Of a DNA stretch of 64,000 nt, positions 45,296-54,956 are shown in pieces. Every line of letters starts with the position of its first letter. Position 1 is the stretch's first letter. This stretch comes from Bacillota bacterium (lineage in GTDB: Bacteria; Bacillota; Clostridia; Oscillospirales; Acutalibacteraceae). The notes under the pieces were generated by a model. That model was not told where the DNA came from. It saw only the letters and a program-made list of their open reading frames with translations, and ran no database searches. The position numbers and the translations under genes are program-made. The DNA lies in contig JAKJCA010000005.1 in the NCBI GenBank assembly GCA_022706685.1, forward strand, positions 18,446 through 82,445, written 5' to 3'.

Positions 45296-47086
45296 TTACT
45301 GCGGCTCTTCTTCCTGCGCGGCGGGCAGGAGTGCCAGCCCGAGTTCTTCAAGCTGTTTGCCGTCGACGCGGGCGGGACACTTGGTCATCGGTTCCGAGGC
45401 GTTCTGCACCTTCGGGAACGCGACGACGTCGCGCAGACTTTCGCAGCCGAGCATCTGCATCACGAGGCGGTCGAGGCCGAGTGCCATGCCGCCGTGGGGC
45501 GGCGGACCGTATTTGAACGCTTCGAGAAGATAGCCGAATTTCGCCGTCGCCTTTTCTTCCGTCAGGCCCAGCAGGCTGAATATCCGCTGCTGGAGTTCAG
45601 GGTTCGTAATGCGGATGGAGCCGCTGCTGAGTTCGATCCCGTTGAGTACCAGGTCGTATGCCTTGGCTTTGACGGCCGCTTTGTCGGTCTCGAGAAACGC
45701 CAGGCTGTCGTCGGAAGGCGAAGTGAAAGGATGGTGCATGGCGACGTATTCGCCGAGTTCCTCGTCATAATCAAAAAACGGGAAATCGGTAATCCAGAGA
45801 AAATCGAAACGTTCTTTGGGAATGATACCGAGTTTTTTAGCTGTTTCGATCCTCAGCGCGCCCGTAGCGGAAAGCGCAAGGGATTTCTTTGCGTCTGCGA
45901 TAAGCAGGACGACATCGCCCGGACCCGCGCCGGCGCGCTCGATGATGCGCGCGACCTCCTGTTCGCCGGAGAACTTGCCGAAGGAAGAGGAAACGGCGCC
46001 GTCCTCGGCGATGCGGATAAACGCGAGCCCTTTAGCGCCCACGCCGCGGACGTATTCGGTCAGTTTGTCGATTTCTTTGCGCGTCAGGGAGCCGAAGGCG
46101 TTTTTCGCGGTGATGCCCTTAACGGCTGCCGCACCGGAAAAAACCGTAAAGGCGCTGCCCGCGGCGATGTCGCCGATGTCGAAAATCTCCATCCCGTAGC
46201 GGGTATCGGGTTTGTCGCAGCCGTAAAGTTCCATCGCCTCGCCGTAGGTCAGCCGCCGGATGGGCGTCGCCACCTCTACTCCGATGACCTCGGAAAAAAC
46301 GCGCTTGATATAGCCCTCGATCATGGCGAAAATATCTTCCATGTCGACAAAGGACATTTCCAGGTCGATTTGCGTGAACTCCGGCTGACGGTCGGCGCGC
46401 AGGTCTTCGTCCCGAAAACAGCGGGCTATCTGCATATAGCGGTCAAAACCCGCCACCATGGACAGCTGCTTATACAGCTGCGGCGATTGCGGCAGGGCGT
46501 AGAAACTGCCTTTGTGCAGGCGGCTGGGGACAAGGTAGTCGCGCGCGCCTTCCGGGGTGGAACGGATCAGAATCGGCGTTTCGATTTCGACAAAGCCGTT
46601 TTCGTCGAAATAGTCGCGCGTAATCTTGCTGATTTTATGGCGCAAAAGGATGTTTTTCTGCAAATCGGGGCGGCGCAGGTCCAGATAGCGGTATTGCAGG
46701 CGCGTCAGCTCCGCGGTTTTGCTGTCCGCCAAAATATCGAAGGGCGGCGTCTCGCTTTCGGCGAGCACCTTGAGCTCGGAAACGTCGATTTCGATATCCC
46801 CTGTCGGCAGGGCCGCGTTTTTCGACGAGCGTTCGCGCACCGTCCCCCGCGCCATGAGCACGTATTCGCTCTTGACGCCGGCGGCTTTTTCGAACGCCTG
46901 CCTGGGCGACGTTTCGCCGAAAGCCAGCTGGATGATGCCTTCACGGTCGCGCAGGTCGACGAATATCAGCGAGCCGAGGTCGCGCTGGCGCTGCACCCAG
47001 CCCGCCACCGTCACCTCGCGGCCGATATCGGCCGCGCGCAGGCAGCCGCAGTAATCCGTGCGTTTCCATCCGGACATGAGATCCAT
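45296..47086 (-). CDS. aspS: Aspartyl-tRNA synthetase
   Basis: A 596-aa class II synthetase charging tRNA-Asp. The N-terminal OB-fold tRNA-binding domain has GWVQRQRDLGSLIFVDLRDREGIIQ. Motif 2 is CFRDEDLRADRQPEFTQIDLEMSF, and the bacterial GAD insertion domain is about 280-420. Motif 3 is GLDRLVMQMLG. The length fits bacterial-type AspRS. ATG 47086 has GGAAGGTG 5 nt upstream; an earlier in-frame start at 47116 has none. It is the last gene of the leftward mgsA-hisS-aspS group, about 75 nt after hisS. Confidence 0.96.
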   Translation of the reverse strand: MDLMSGWKRTDYCGCLRAADIGREVTVAGWVQRQRDLGSLIFVDLRDREGIIQLAFGETSPRQAFEKAAGVKSEYVLMARGTVRERSSKNAALPTGDIEIDVSELKVLAESETPPFDILADSKTAELTRLQYRYLDLRRPDLQKNILLRHKISKITRDYFDENGFVEIETPILIRSTPEGARDYLVPSRLHKGSFYALPQSPQLYKQLSMVAGFDRYMQIARCFRDEDLRADRQPEFTQIDLEMSFVDMEDIFAMIEGYIKRVFSEVIGVEVATPIRRLTYGEAMELYGCDKPDTRYGMEIFDIGDIAAGSAFTVFSGAAAVKGITAKNAFGSLTRKEIDKLTEYVRGVGAKGLAFIRIAEDGAVSSSFGKFSGEQEVARIIERAGAGPGDVVLLIADAKKSLALSATGALRIETAKKLGIIPKERFDFLWITDFPFFDYDEELGEYVAMHHPFTSPSDDSLAFLETDKAAVKAKAYDLVLNGIELSSGSIRITNPELQQRIFSLLGLTEEKATAKFGYLLEAFKYGPPPHGGMALGLDRLVMQMLGCESLRDVVAFPKVQNASEPMTKCPARVDGKQLEELGLALLPAAQEEEPQ

Positions 47087-47161
47087 TTTTTCACCTTCCG
47101 CTGCCGGGCCCGTCACAGCCCTCAGTTCAAAACGGCGCCGTGTTGGGCGGCACCGGCTTTA

Positions 47162-48532
47162 TCAATGTGTTTCTTCGCCCGAAAATGCCTTGAATATCAC
47201 GCGGGGGTCCCCTTGGCCCGGCCCGAAAGCGGCGACTGCCTGCGCGGCGCCGCTGAGCGCGTCGTCCGCAAGCAAAAGGGAAAGTTTCTGTGCAAAATCG
47301 CCGAGCGCGACCGGGATCTCAAAGCCGTCGGCCATACGCTTCAGGGCGGCCGAGCCGGTTTTGAGTTCTTCCTCGCCGATGACGGCGGTATAGGCGGCGC
47401 CGATTTTGCCGGCGTATTTCATCTGCGCTTTCAGCGAGCGCCCTGCGAGGTCAAACTCCGCGGCGATTCCCTGCGCGCGCAGGGAATAAGCCGTCTGCGC
47501 CGCTTTCAGCGACGCTTCCCCGCCGACAGAGGCGATATACACCGCGCAGCCGCCGGGGGACGGGAGGCGAATATTTTGTTTATCGAGCACCAGCATCAGT
47601 CTTTCGAGCCCCATCGCAAAGCCGAGCGAGGGCATCGAGGGCCCGCCGAGTTCCTCCACGAGGCCGTCGTAGCGGCCGCCACCGCATACGGTGCCCTGGG
47701 CGCCGATTTCCCCGGAGACGAACTCGAAGACCGTGCGAGTGTAATAGTCGAGGCCCCGGACAATACGGGGATTGACCGTGTAGGCGATGTCCATCGCTTC
47801 AAGGTAACGCCGAACGCCCTCAAAATGTTCGCGGCATTCGCCGCACAGGTAGTCGAGCATCACGGGCGCTTGCAACGCGACAGCCGAGCAGACGGGACTC
47901 TTGCAGTCGAGGATGCGCATCGGATTTTTGCCGAGGCGTTCGCCGCAGGAAGAACACAATTCGCTCGTTTTGGAGCCGAAATAAGCCAGCAGAGCCGCCG
48001 TGTATTGTTTGCGGCATGACGGGCAGCCGATGGAGTTGAGCTCCAGTCTGATGCGGCTGACGCCGAGAAAGTCGAAGACGCTCTGCGCCAGCGAGATCAT
48101 CTCGGCGTCCGCCGCGGGCGCGGCTGCGCCGAGGCACTCGACGCCGAACTGGTTGAACTCCCTGTAACGGCCCGCCTGCGGCTTTTCATAGCGGTAACAG
48201 GAGGTGACATAGCTGACCTTCTGCGGCAGCGTTTCGTTAAAAAGGCCGTGTTCGAGGAAAGCGCGCACCGCGCCGGCTGTACCCTCCGGTTTGAGCGTCA
48301 GCGAGCGTCCGCCTTTGTCGTCAAAGGTGTACATTTCCTTGGTGACGACGTCGGTGGTCTCGCCCACCCCGCGGGTGAACAGTTCGGTGTACTCGAAGAC
48401 GGGGGTGCGAATCTCCTTAAAACCAAAACCCGCCGCCAGTTCAAGCAGCAGAGTTTCCAAAAACCTGACGGCGCCGCTTCGGGAAGGCAGGATGTCTTTC
48501 GTTCCCTTGACAGCGGGGGTAATCAGCGCCAT
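47162..48532 (-). CDS. hisS: Histidyl-tRNA synthetase
   Basis: A 456-aa class II synthetase for tRNA-His. It begins MALITPAVKGTKDILPSRSGAVRFLE. Motif 2 contains CYRYEKPQAGRYREFNQFGVE, and the HisA motif is RGLDYYTRTVFEF. Motif 3 is GFAMGLERLMLVL. The C-terminal anticodon-binding domain is about 360-456. ATG 48532 has GAGGA 8 nt upstream; longer open frames upstream are not supported. hisS and aspS are commonly adjacent in Firmicutes, and here they follow mgsA on the same strand. Confidence 0.96.
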   Translation of the reverse strand: MALITPAVKGTKDILPSRSGAVRFLETLLLELAAGFGFKEIRTPVFEYTELFTRGVGETTDVVTKEMYTFDDKGGRSLTLKPEGTAGAVRAFLEHGLFNETLPQKVSYVTSCYRYEKPQAGRYREFNQFGVECLGAAAPAADAEMISLAQSVFDFLGVSRIRLELNSIGCPSCRKQYTAALLAYFGSKTSELCSSCGERLGKNPMRILDCKSPVCSAVALQAPVMLDYLCGECREHFEGVRRYLEAMDIAYTVNPRIVRGLDYYTRTVFEFVSGEIGAQGTVCGGGRYDGLVEELGGPSMPSLGFAMGLERLMLVLDKQNIRLPSPGGCAVYIASVGGEASLKAAQTAYSLRAQGIAAEFDLAGRSLKAQMKYAGKIGAAYTAVIGEEELKTGSAALKRMADGFEIPVALGDFAQKLSLLLADDALSGAAQAVAAFGPGQGDPRVIFKAFSGEETH

Positions 48533-48545
48533 GGGCAATTCCTCA

Positions 48546-48950
48546 CTATTTTTTCGGATTGACGATATCGCGCCAGTCGAGGTCGCCGCGCTCGAGGGAG
48601 TGGATGAGCGCCTCCGCCGTGGCGATATTCGTCGCGACGGGAATGTTGTGGACGTCGCACAGGCGAAGCAGGGACGCTTCATCGGGTTCGTGCGGTTTGC
48701 GTTCGAGCGGGTCCCTGAAAAACAGCAGCAGGTCAATTTCGTTGCAGGCGATTCTGGAAGCGATCTGCTGGTCGCCGCCCTGCGGGCCGCTCATATAACG
48801 CTCGATGCGAAGGCCTGTCGCCTCGGCGACAAGTTTGCCCGTGATGCCCGTCGCGCATAGATTATGCCTGCTGAGAACACCGCAGTAGGCGATGCAGAAC
48901 TGCGTCATCAATTCTTTTTTAGAGTCGTGCGCAATCAGCGCAATATTCAT
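48546..48950 (-). CDS. mgsA: Methylglyoxal synthase
   Basis: A 134-aa enzyme converting dihydroxyacetone phosphate to methylglyoxal, a bypass of lower glycolysis under sugar-phosphate stress. Family signatures are [40 protein letters not shown] (catalytic Asp) and [17 protein letters not shown] with the [15 protein letters not shown] end. ATG 48950 (AAGGAG 8 nt upstream) is chosen over a longer frame. It is 13 nt before hisS, and its promoter at 48992-49020 would drive the group. Confidence 0.94.
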   Translation of the reverse strand: MNIALIAHDSKKELMTQFCIAYCGVLSRHNLCATGITGKLVAEATGLRIERYMSGPQGGDQQIASRIACNEIDLLLFFRDPLERKPHEPDEASLLRLCDVHNIPVATNIATAEALIHSLERGDLDWRDIVNPKK

Positions 48951-48991
48951 CGGATAGGCTCCTTTTTCCCGGGAATTTGTGAAGTAATGAC

Positions 48992-49020
48992 ATATTATCA
49001 AAAGGATGCGGCATTTACAA
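48992..49020 (-). promoter_or_regulatory. Promoter of mgsA (and possibly hisS-aspS)
   Basis: TTGTAA (complement of 49015-49020), 17-nt spacer, TAATAT (complement of 48992-48997). Confidence 0.6.
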
Positions 49021-49057
49021 TGGCAATAATGATGAATTTTATGTGTTTTTTTTAGGA

Positions 49058-51652
49058 TTATTCACCATTTTCGGAAGGTTCGCCGCTGTCATCGGGGCCG
49101 AATTCTTCGTTTTCGGCAGCGCCGGAATCCTCCGTTTCGGCTGAATTAAAAACGTCATCGCCGGCCGTTCCGCCGTCTTCCGCGGGGCCGAAATCCCCGT
49201 TTTCGCCCGGGCCGAAGGGTTCGCTTTCTGCCAAAGCCACCGAAACCAGTTTGACATCTTCGCCGAGCCGCATGACTTTGACGCCCTTGGAAGGCCGCGC
49301 GCAGACGCGGATATCGGACGCGGGTGTGCGCAGAACGACGCCGTTGGACGCGACGAGAATCAGGTCGTCCCCGTCGCCGGCGAGAATGCTCGCCGCGACG
49401 TCGCCGTATGTTTTTGTCTTATAGTTGATGACGCCTTTGCCGCCCCTGGACTGTGTGCGGTAGTCACAGCAGCTGCTGCGGCGGCCGAAGCCGGTTTCGC
49501 TGAGCGTCAGCACTTTTTTCGTCTCGTCAAGCACGTCCATGCCGACGACTTCGTCACCCTCGGCCAGGCGGATGGCGCGCACGCCCCTGGCGGTCCTGCC
49601 GATGGGCCGCGCGTCGCGCTCGCTGAAGCGGATGCACATGCCTTTCCTCGTGGAGATGAGCAGGTCGTCCTTCCCGCCGGTCAGTTTGACCCAGACGAGT
49701 TCGTCGCCCTCGTCGAGGTTAATGGCGAAAATACCGTTCTTTCGGATATTTTTATATGCGTCGATGGCGGTGCGCTTGATAACGCCTTTGCGCGTCACCA
49801 TGCACAGATAGGCGCCTTCGGGCGCCTGCGGCACCTTGATCATGGCCGAGACCTTCTCCTCGGGCTCGAGCGGCAGGATGTTGACGATGTTCGTGCCTTT
49901 GGAAATTCTGGAACTTTCCTGAATCTCGTACGATTTGATGCGGTAGGCTCTGCCGCGGGTGGTAAAGAACATGATCGGGTCGTGCGCCAGGCAGCTGAAC
50001 ATCGTCTGCACCATATCTTCTTCGCGCTGGGTGATGCCTGTCACGCCGCGGCCGCCCCTTTTCTGCAGGCGGTAGGTGTCCGTCGGCAGGCGTTTGATAT
50101 AACCGCGCGAGGTCATGGTAATGACGCAGGGATCGTTGGCGATAAGGTCTTCGATATCGACCTCCCCGTCGACGTTGGTGATTTCGGTGCGCCTGTCGTC
50201 GCCGAACTTATCGGCGATAGCGCAGCACTCGTCTTTGACGATGGCGAGCATTTTGCCCTCGTCGGCGAGAATGGAGAGGAACTCCTCGATTTTGATTTTC
50301 AGCGCCTTGATCTCGTCCTCGATTTTCGACCTTTCAAGGCCCGTCAGCTGGCCGAGCCGCATCTGAACGATGGCGTTAGCCTGCACCTCGTCAAAGGCGA
50401 AGCGTTCCATGAGGGCGGTTTTGCCGTCGGGGATGCTCTTGGCGGCTTTAAGGATGGCGATGACCTCGTCGATGAACTCGAGCGCCTTCATCAGCGCGTC
50501 GAGAATATGGGCGCGTTCGCGCGCTTTGGCGAGGTCGAATTCGGTCCTGCGGCGGACGATATCCCGCTGGTAGGCGATATAATGCTCCAGCACCTGTTTG
50601 AGCGTGAGGACCTTCGGCTCGCCGTTGACAAGCGCGAGCAGAATGATGCCGAACGTGCTTTGCAGCTGGGTAAAAGAATACAGGCGGTTGAGCACAACCT
50701 GGGGATTGGCGTCGCGTTTGAGGTCGATGACAATCTTCATGCCCTCGCGCGAAGAATAGTCGTTAACGTCGGCGATGCCTTCGATGCGTTTGTCTTTGAC
50801 CAGTTCCGCAATGCTTTCAATCAGCCGCGCTTTGTTGACCATATACGGCAGTTCCGACACGTTGATGGAAAAACGGCCGTTCTTCGCCTCGACAATCTCG
50901 GCTTTGGCGCGCACGGTAATCTTGCCCTTGCCGGTGCCGTAGGCGGCGCGGATGCCGGATTTGCCCATGATGACGCCGGCTGTCGGGAAATCGGGGCCTT
51001 TGATATGCTGCATTAATTCGTCAAGGCCGGCATCGGGGTTTTCGATCAGGCAGCGAATGGCGCCGGTTACCTCGCGCAGATTGTGCGGCGGGATGTTGGT
51101 TGCCATGCCGACGGCGATACCCGTCGAGCCGTTGACAAGAAGGTTCGGGAAACGGGACGGCAGCACCAGGGGTTCCTTGAGCCGGTCGTCGTAGTTGGGG
51201 ATGAAATCGACCGTTTCCTTGTCGATGTCGGTGAGCATTTCCATGGCGATCCTGCTCATTCTCGACTCGGTATAACGGTAGGCGGCGGGCGGATCCCCGT
51301 CGACCGAGCCGAAGTTGCCGTGGCCGTCGACGAGCATATAGCGCATGGAGAAATCCTGCGCCAGGCGCACCATGGCGTCGTAGACGGAAGCGTCGCCGTG
51401 CGGATGGTAACGTCCCAGGACAGACCCGACGGTATCCGCGCATTTGCGGTAAGCCTTGTCGGGCGTCAGGGAGTTCTCAAACATGGTGTAGAGAATCCTG
51501 CGGTGGACGGGTTTCAGCCCGTCGCGCACATCGGGCAGCGCGCGCGCGACAATCACCGACATGGAATAATCGAGGAAAGACTTCCGCATTTCCTTGTTAA
51601 TCTCGACATCGATAATTTTCTGGTTTTCGTATCCCTGATTGTCAAAGCCCAT
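49058..51652 (-). CDS. gyrA: DNA gyrase subunit A
   Basis: The 864-aa gyrase breakage-reunion subunit. The catalytic Tyr lies in the [14 protein letters not shown] region. The N-terminal DNA-cleavage domain covers about 1-500, and the C-terminal six-bladed beta-pinwheel carries a QSRGGKG GyrA-box variant ([20 protein letters not shown]), which separates it from ParC. The last 56 residues form an unusual acidic, Gly-rich tail with 19 Asp/Glu and no Lys/Arg. Start ATG 51652 has GGGGAG upstream. It is 44 nt downstream of gyrB and shares its operon. Confidence 0.97.
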   Translation of the reverse strand: MGFDNQGYENQKIIDVEINKEMRKSFLDYSMSVIVARALPDVRDGLKPVHRRILYTMFENSLTPDKAYRKCADTVGSVLGRYHPHGDASVYDAMVRLAQDFSMRYMLVDGHGNFGSVDGDPPAAYRYTESRMSRIAMEMLTDIDKETVDFIPNYDDRLKEPLVLPSRFPNLLVNGSTGIAVGMATNIPPHNLREVTGAIRCLIENPDAGLDELMQHIKGPDFPTAGVIMGKSGIRAAYGTGKGKITVRAKAEIVEAKNGRFSINVSELPYMVNKARLIESIAELVKDKRIEGIADVNDYSSREGMKIVIDLKRDANPQVVLNRLYSFTQLQSTFGIILLALVNGEPKVLTLKQVLEHYIAYQRDIVRRRTEFDLAKARERAHILDALMKALEFIDEVIAILKAAKSIPDGKTALMERFAFDEVQANAIVQMRLGQLTGLERSKIEDEIKALKIKIEEFLSILADEGKMLAIVKDECCAIADKFGDDRRTEITNVDGEVDIEDLIANDPCVITMTSRGYIKRLPTDTYRLQKRGGRGVTGITQREEDMVQTMFSCLAHDPIMFFTTRGRAYRIKSYEIQESSRISKGTNIVNILPLEPEEKVSAMIKVPQAPEGAYLCMVTRKGVIKRTAIDAYKNIRKNGIFAINLDEGDELVWVKLTGGKDDLLISTRKGMCIRFSERDARPIGRTARGVRAIRLAEGDEVVGMDVLDETKKVLTLSETGFGRRSSCCDYRTQSRGGKGVINYKTKTYGDVAASILAGDGDDLILVASNGVVLRTPASDIRVCARPSKGVKVMRLGEDVKLVSVALAESEPFGPGENGDFGPAEDGGTAGDDVFNSAETEDSGAAENEEFGPDDSGEPSENGE

Positions 51653-51696
51653 GTTGTCTGCTCCCCAAACCGGATTTTATGACGGCGCGGCGTTTG

Positions 51697-53706
<2,010 letters not shown>

Positions 53707-54579
53707 CTACATGCCCAGGGCGTTGGTGATCGGGTTTTTTCGTTTGGGTTTTTTGGGCTTGTAGGGGGGCGGATTCTCCAGGCGCATCCTCGCGCTTTTA
53801 CCGCCGCGGCTGGCCAGGTATTTGTTGATATAGATGACGGGCGCCTTCATATCTTCGCACATATAGTCCAGGCACCGCGCGATGAGCTGCTGGTCGTTGC
53901 CAAGCGAGCCGAGTATCGTCACCGCGATAATGCTTTGCGCCTCGTTGGTGCCGTCCTCGTAAATCTCGTTGAGGAGTTTGAACAGTTTGGTCATCTTCTG
54001 CTTGTCGTTCTCGCGGATAATCGCGTGCACGACGGCGTTGCCGTGAAGCTTGAAAAACTCCTCGGGGAGAAACTCGCCGTATTGCTCGACGTTGGCCTTG
54101 TACTCGGCCCTGAGTTCCGGATAAGCGACGGTGAAACGGCTGCCCAGGGTGTTCGCGTCGTACGAAAGCGCGCCGCTTTTCGCAGCCGCTTTGGAAACCG
54201 GCTGCTGGAGTTTTGCCGCCTGCGGGTTTCTTTTCTTTTTGCCGACGCGCTCGCCGAGGGTTTCGCCGAGTTCATTGGCTTTGCTTTTAAGTTCCTTTTC
54301 CGTGGCATGCTCGCATTCGAGCAGGGTTTCGCTGAGTTTTTTAAGGCCGGTCTGCTCGCCCTCGTTCTCGGAATAAAGCAGGGCGACCCTGTCGTTGAAA
54401 TACTCGAGGCGGACGGTGCCCGCCTCGCCGGAGAAGTCGACGGAAATCTTGCCCCCCTGCACGGCCGCGGGGAATTCGCCCTTCTTGACGCCCTCGGGAT
54501 AAACGGGCTTGAACTTGAATTCATCGAGAACCGGCGCGAGGTTTTTGACAAGTTCGGCCAGGCATGCGTTAACGTCCAT
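53707..54579 (-). CDS. Conserved hypothetical protein upstream of gyrB
   Basis: A 290-aa soluble protein I do not recognise. The N-terminal half (about 1-115) is mixed alpha-beta with LVKNLAPVLDEFKFKPVYPEG and LEYFNDRVALLYSENEGEQTGLKKLSETLLECE. A Lys-rich central linker (about 118-145) leads to a helical domain around RFTVAYPELRAEYKANVEQYGEFLPEEFF. The C-terminus is strongly basic and Pro/Lys-rich (PPPYKPKKPKRKNP), suggesting RNA, DNA or ribosome contact. It begins the gyr operon, so it may matter in chromosome maintenance, but that is context only. GGAGGAGC precedes the ATG. Confidence 0.8.
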   Translation of the reverse strand: MDVNACLAELVKNLAPVLDEFKFKPVYPEGVKKGEFPAAVQGGKISVDFSGEAGTVRLEYFNDRVALLYSENEGEQTGLKKLSETLLECEHATEKELKSKANELGETLGERVGKKKRNPQAAKLQQPVSKAAAKSGALSYDANTLGSRFTVAYPELRAEYKANVEQYGEFLPEEFFKLHGNAVVHAIIRENDKQKMTKLFKLLNEIYEDGTNEAQSIIAVTILGSLGNDQQLIARCLDYMCEDMKAPVIYINKYLASRGGKSARMRLENPPPYKPKKPKRKNPITNALGM

Positions 54580-54751
54580 GTCGCTCCTCCTTCACTGTGT
54601 GCAGACGCGGGAAAACACAATTTATTTTACCATGCAAGCCATATCTGATATTTCAAATTGGAGAAATAAGCGCCTTTTTTATATTAAATGTATTATAAAA
54701 TATTTAAAACAATATTTGAAATCCGCCACGGCAACCCGCCGGGTCGGTTGC
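54580..54751. other. AT-rich divergent regulatory region
   Basis: A strongly AT-rich stretch (about 54650-54722) holds the leftward gyr promoter and a 9-bp inverted repeat (ATTTCAAAT at 54650-54658 with ATTTGAAAT at 54714-54722). It may contain UP elements or an operator. No gene is visible. Confidence 0.5.
54692..54720 (-). promoter_or_regulatory. Putative promoter of the gyr operon
   Basis: On the minus strand, TTCAAA (complement of 54715-54720) lies 17 nt from TATAAT (complement of 54692-54697), in an AT-rich setting. The -35 overlaps the inverted repeat. Confidence 0.45.
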
Positions 54752-54780
54752 TTGACACATATCCGCCGGCTGTGTACAAT
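54752..54780 (+). promoter_or_regulatory. Promoter of the riboswitch-controlled ATPase
   Basis: TTGACA (54752-54757), exact 17-nt spacer, TACAAT (54775-54780). The predicted start of the RNA (about 54787) coincides with the first base of the riboswitch aptamer. Confidence 0.85.
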
Positions 54781-54785
54781 GGATT

Positions 54786-54900
54786 TACAAAGCGGGAGTA
54801 GCTTGACGGTTCCCCACGGGGAGCCTACCCGGCTGTCAACAGCCGTTGAAGAGATTCAACTGGCACCGGGCTTTACGGAAGCAAGACCTTTGGCAGGTCA
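54786..54900 (+). promoter_or_regulatory. yybP-ykoY (Mn2+) riboswitch aptamer
   Basis: The leader matches the yybP-ykoY pattern in order: AAAGCGGGAGTAGC (54789-54802; consensus AAAGGGGAGUAGC), variable hairpins, CTGTCAACAGC, then CAACTGGCACCGGGC, and the conserved closing element GCAAGACCTTTG (54881-54892). yybP-ykoY aptamers bind Mn2+ and control Mn efflux or Mn-dependent genes, including P-type ATPases. The aptamer is followed directly by a terminator hairpin overlapping GACC, giving a transcriptional ON switch: metal-stabilised aptamer would sequester GACC and block termination. The gene it controls is the adjacent P-type ATPase. Confidence 0.85.
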
Positions 54901-54925
54901 TTGATCTGCCGGCGGTCTTTTTTTT
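54885..54925 (+). terminator. Riboswitch expression-platform terminator
   Basis: GGCAGGTC (54892-54899) pairs with GATCTGCC (54903-54910) with loop ATT. The outer GACC (54885-54888, part of the aptamer) can pair with GGTC (54914-54917), followed by eight Ts (54918-54925). A second inverted repeat, CCGGCGGT (54909-54916) with ACCGCCGG (54927-54934), shares GGCGGT with this stem, so the two are mutually exclusive. Confidence 0.85.
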
Positions 54926-54956
54926 CACCGCCGGACGGGAAACGGAGGAAGCGGGC

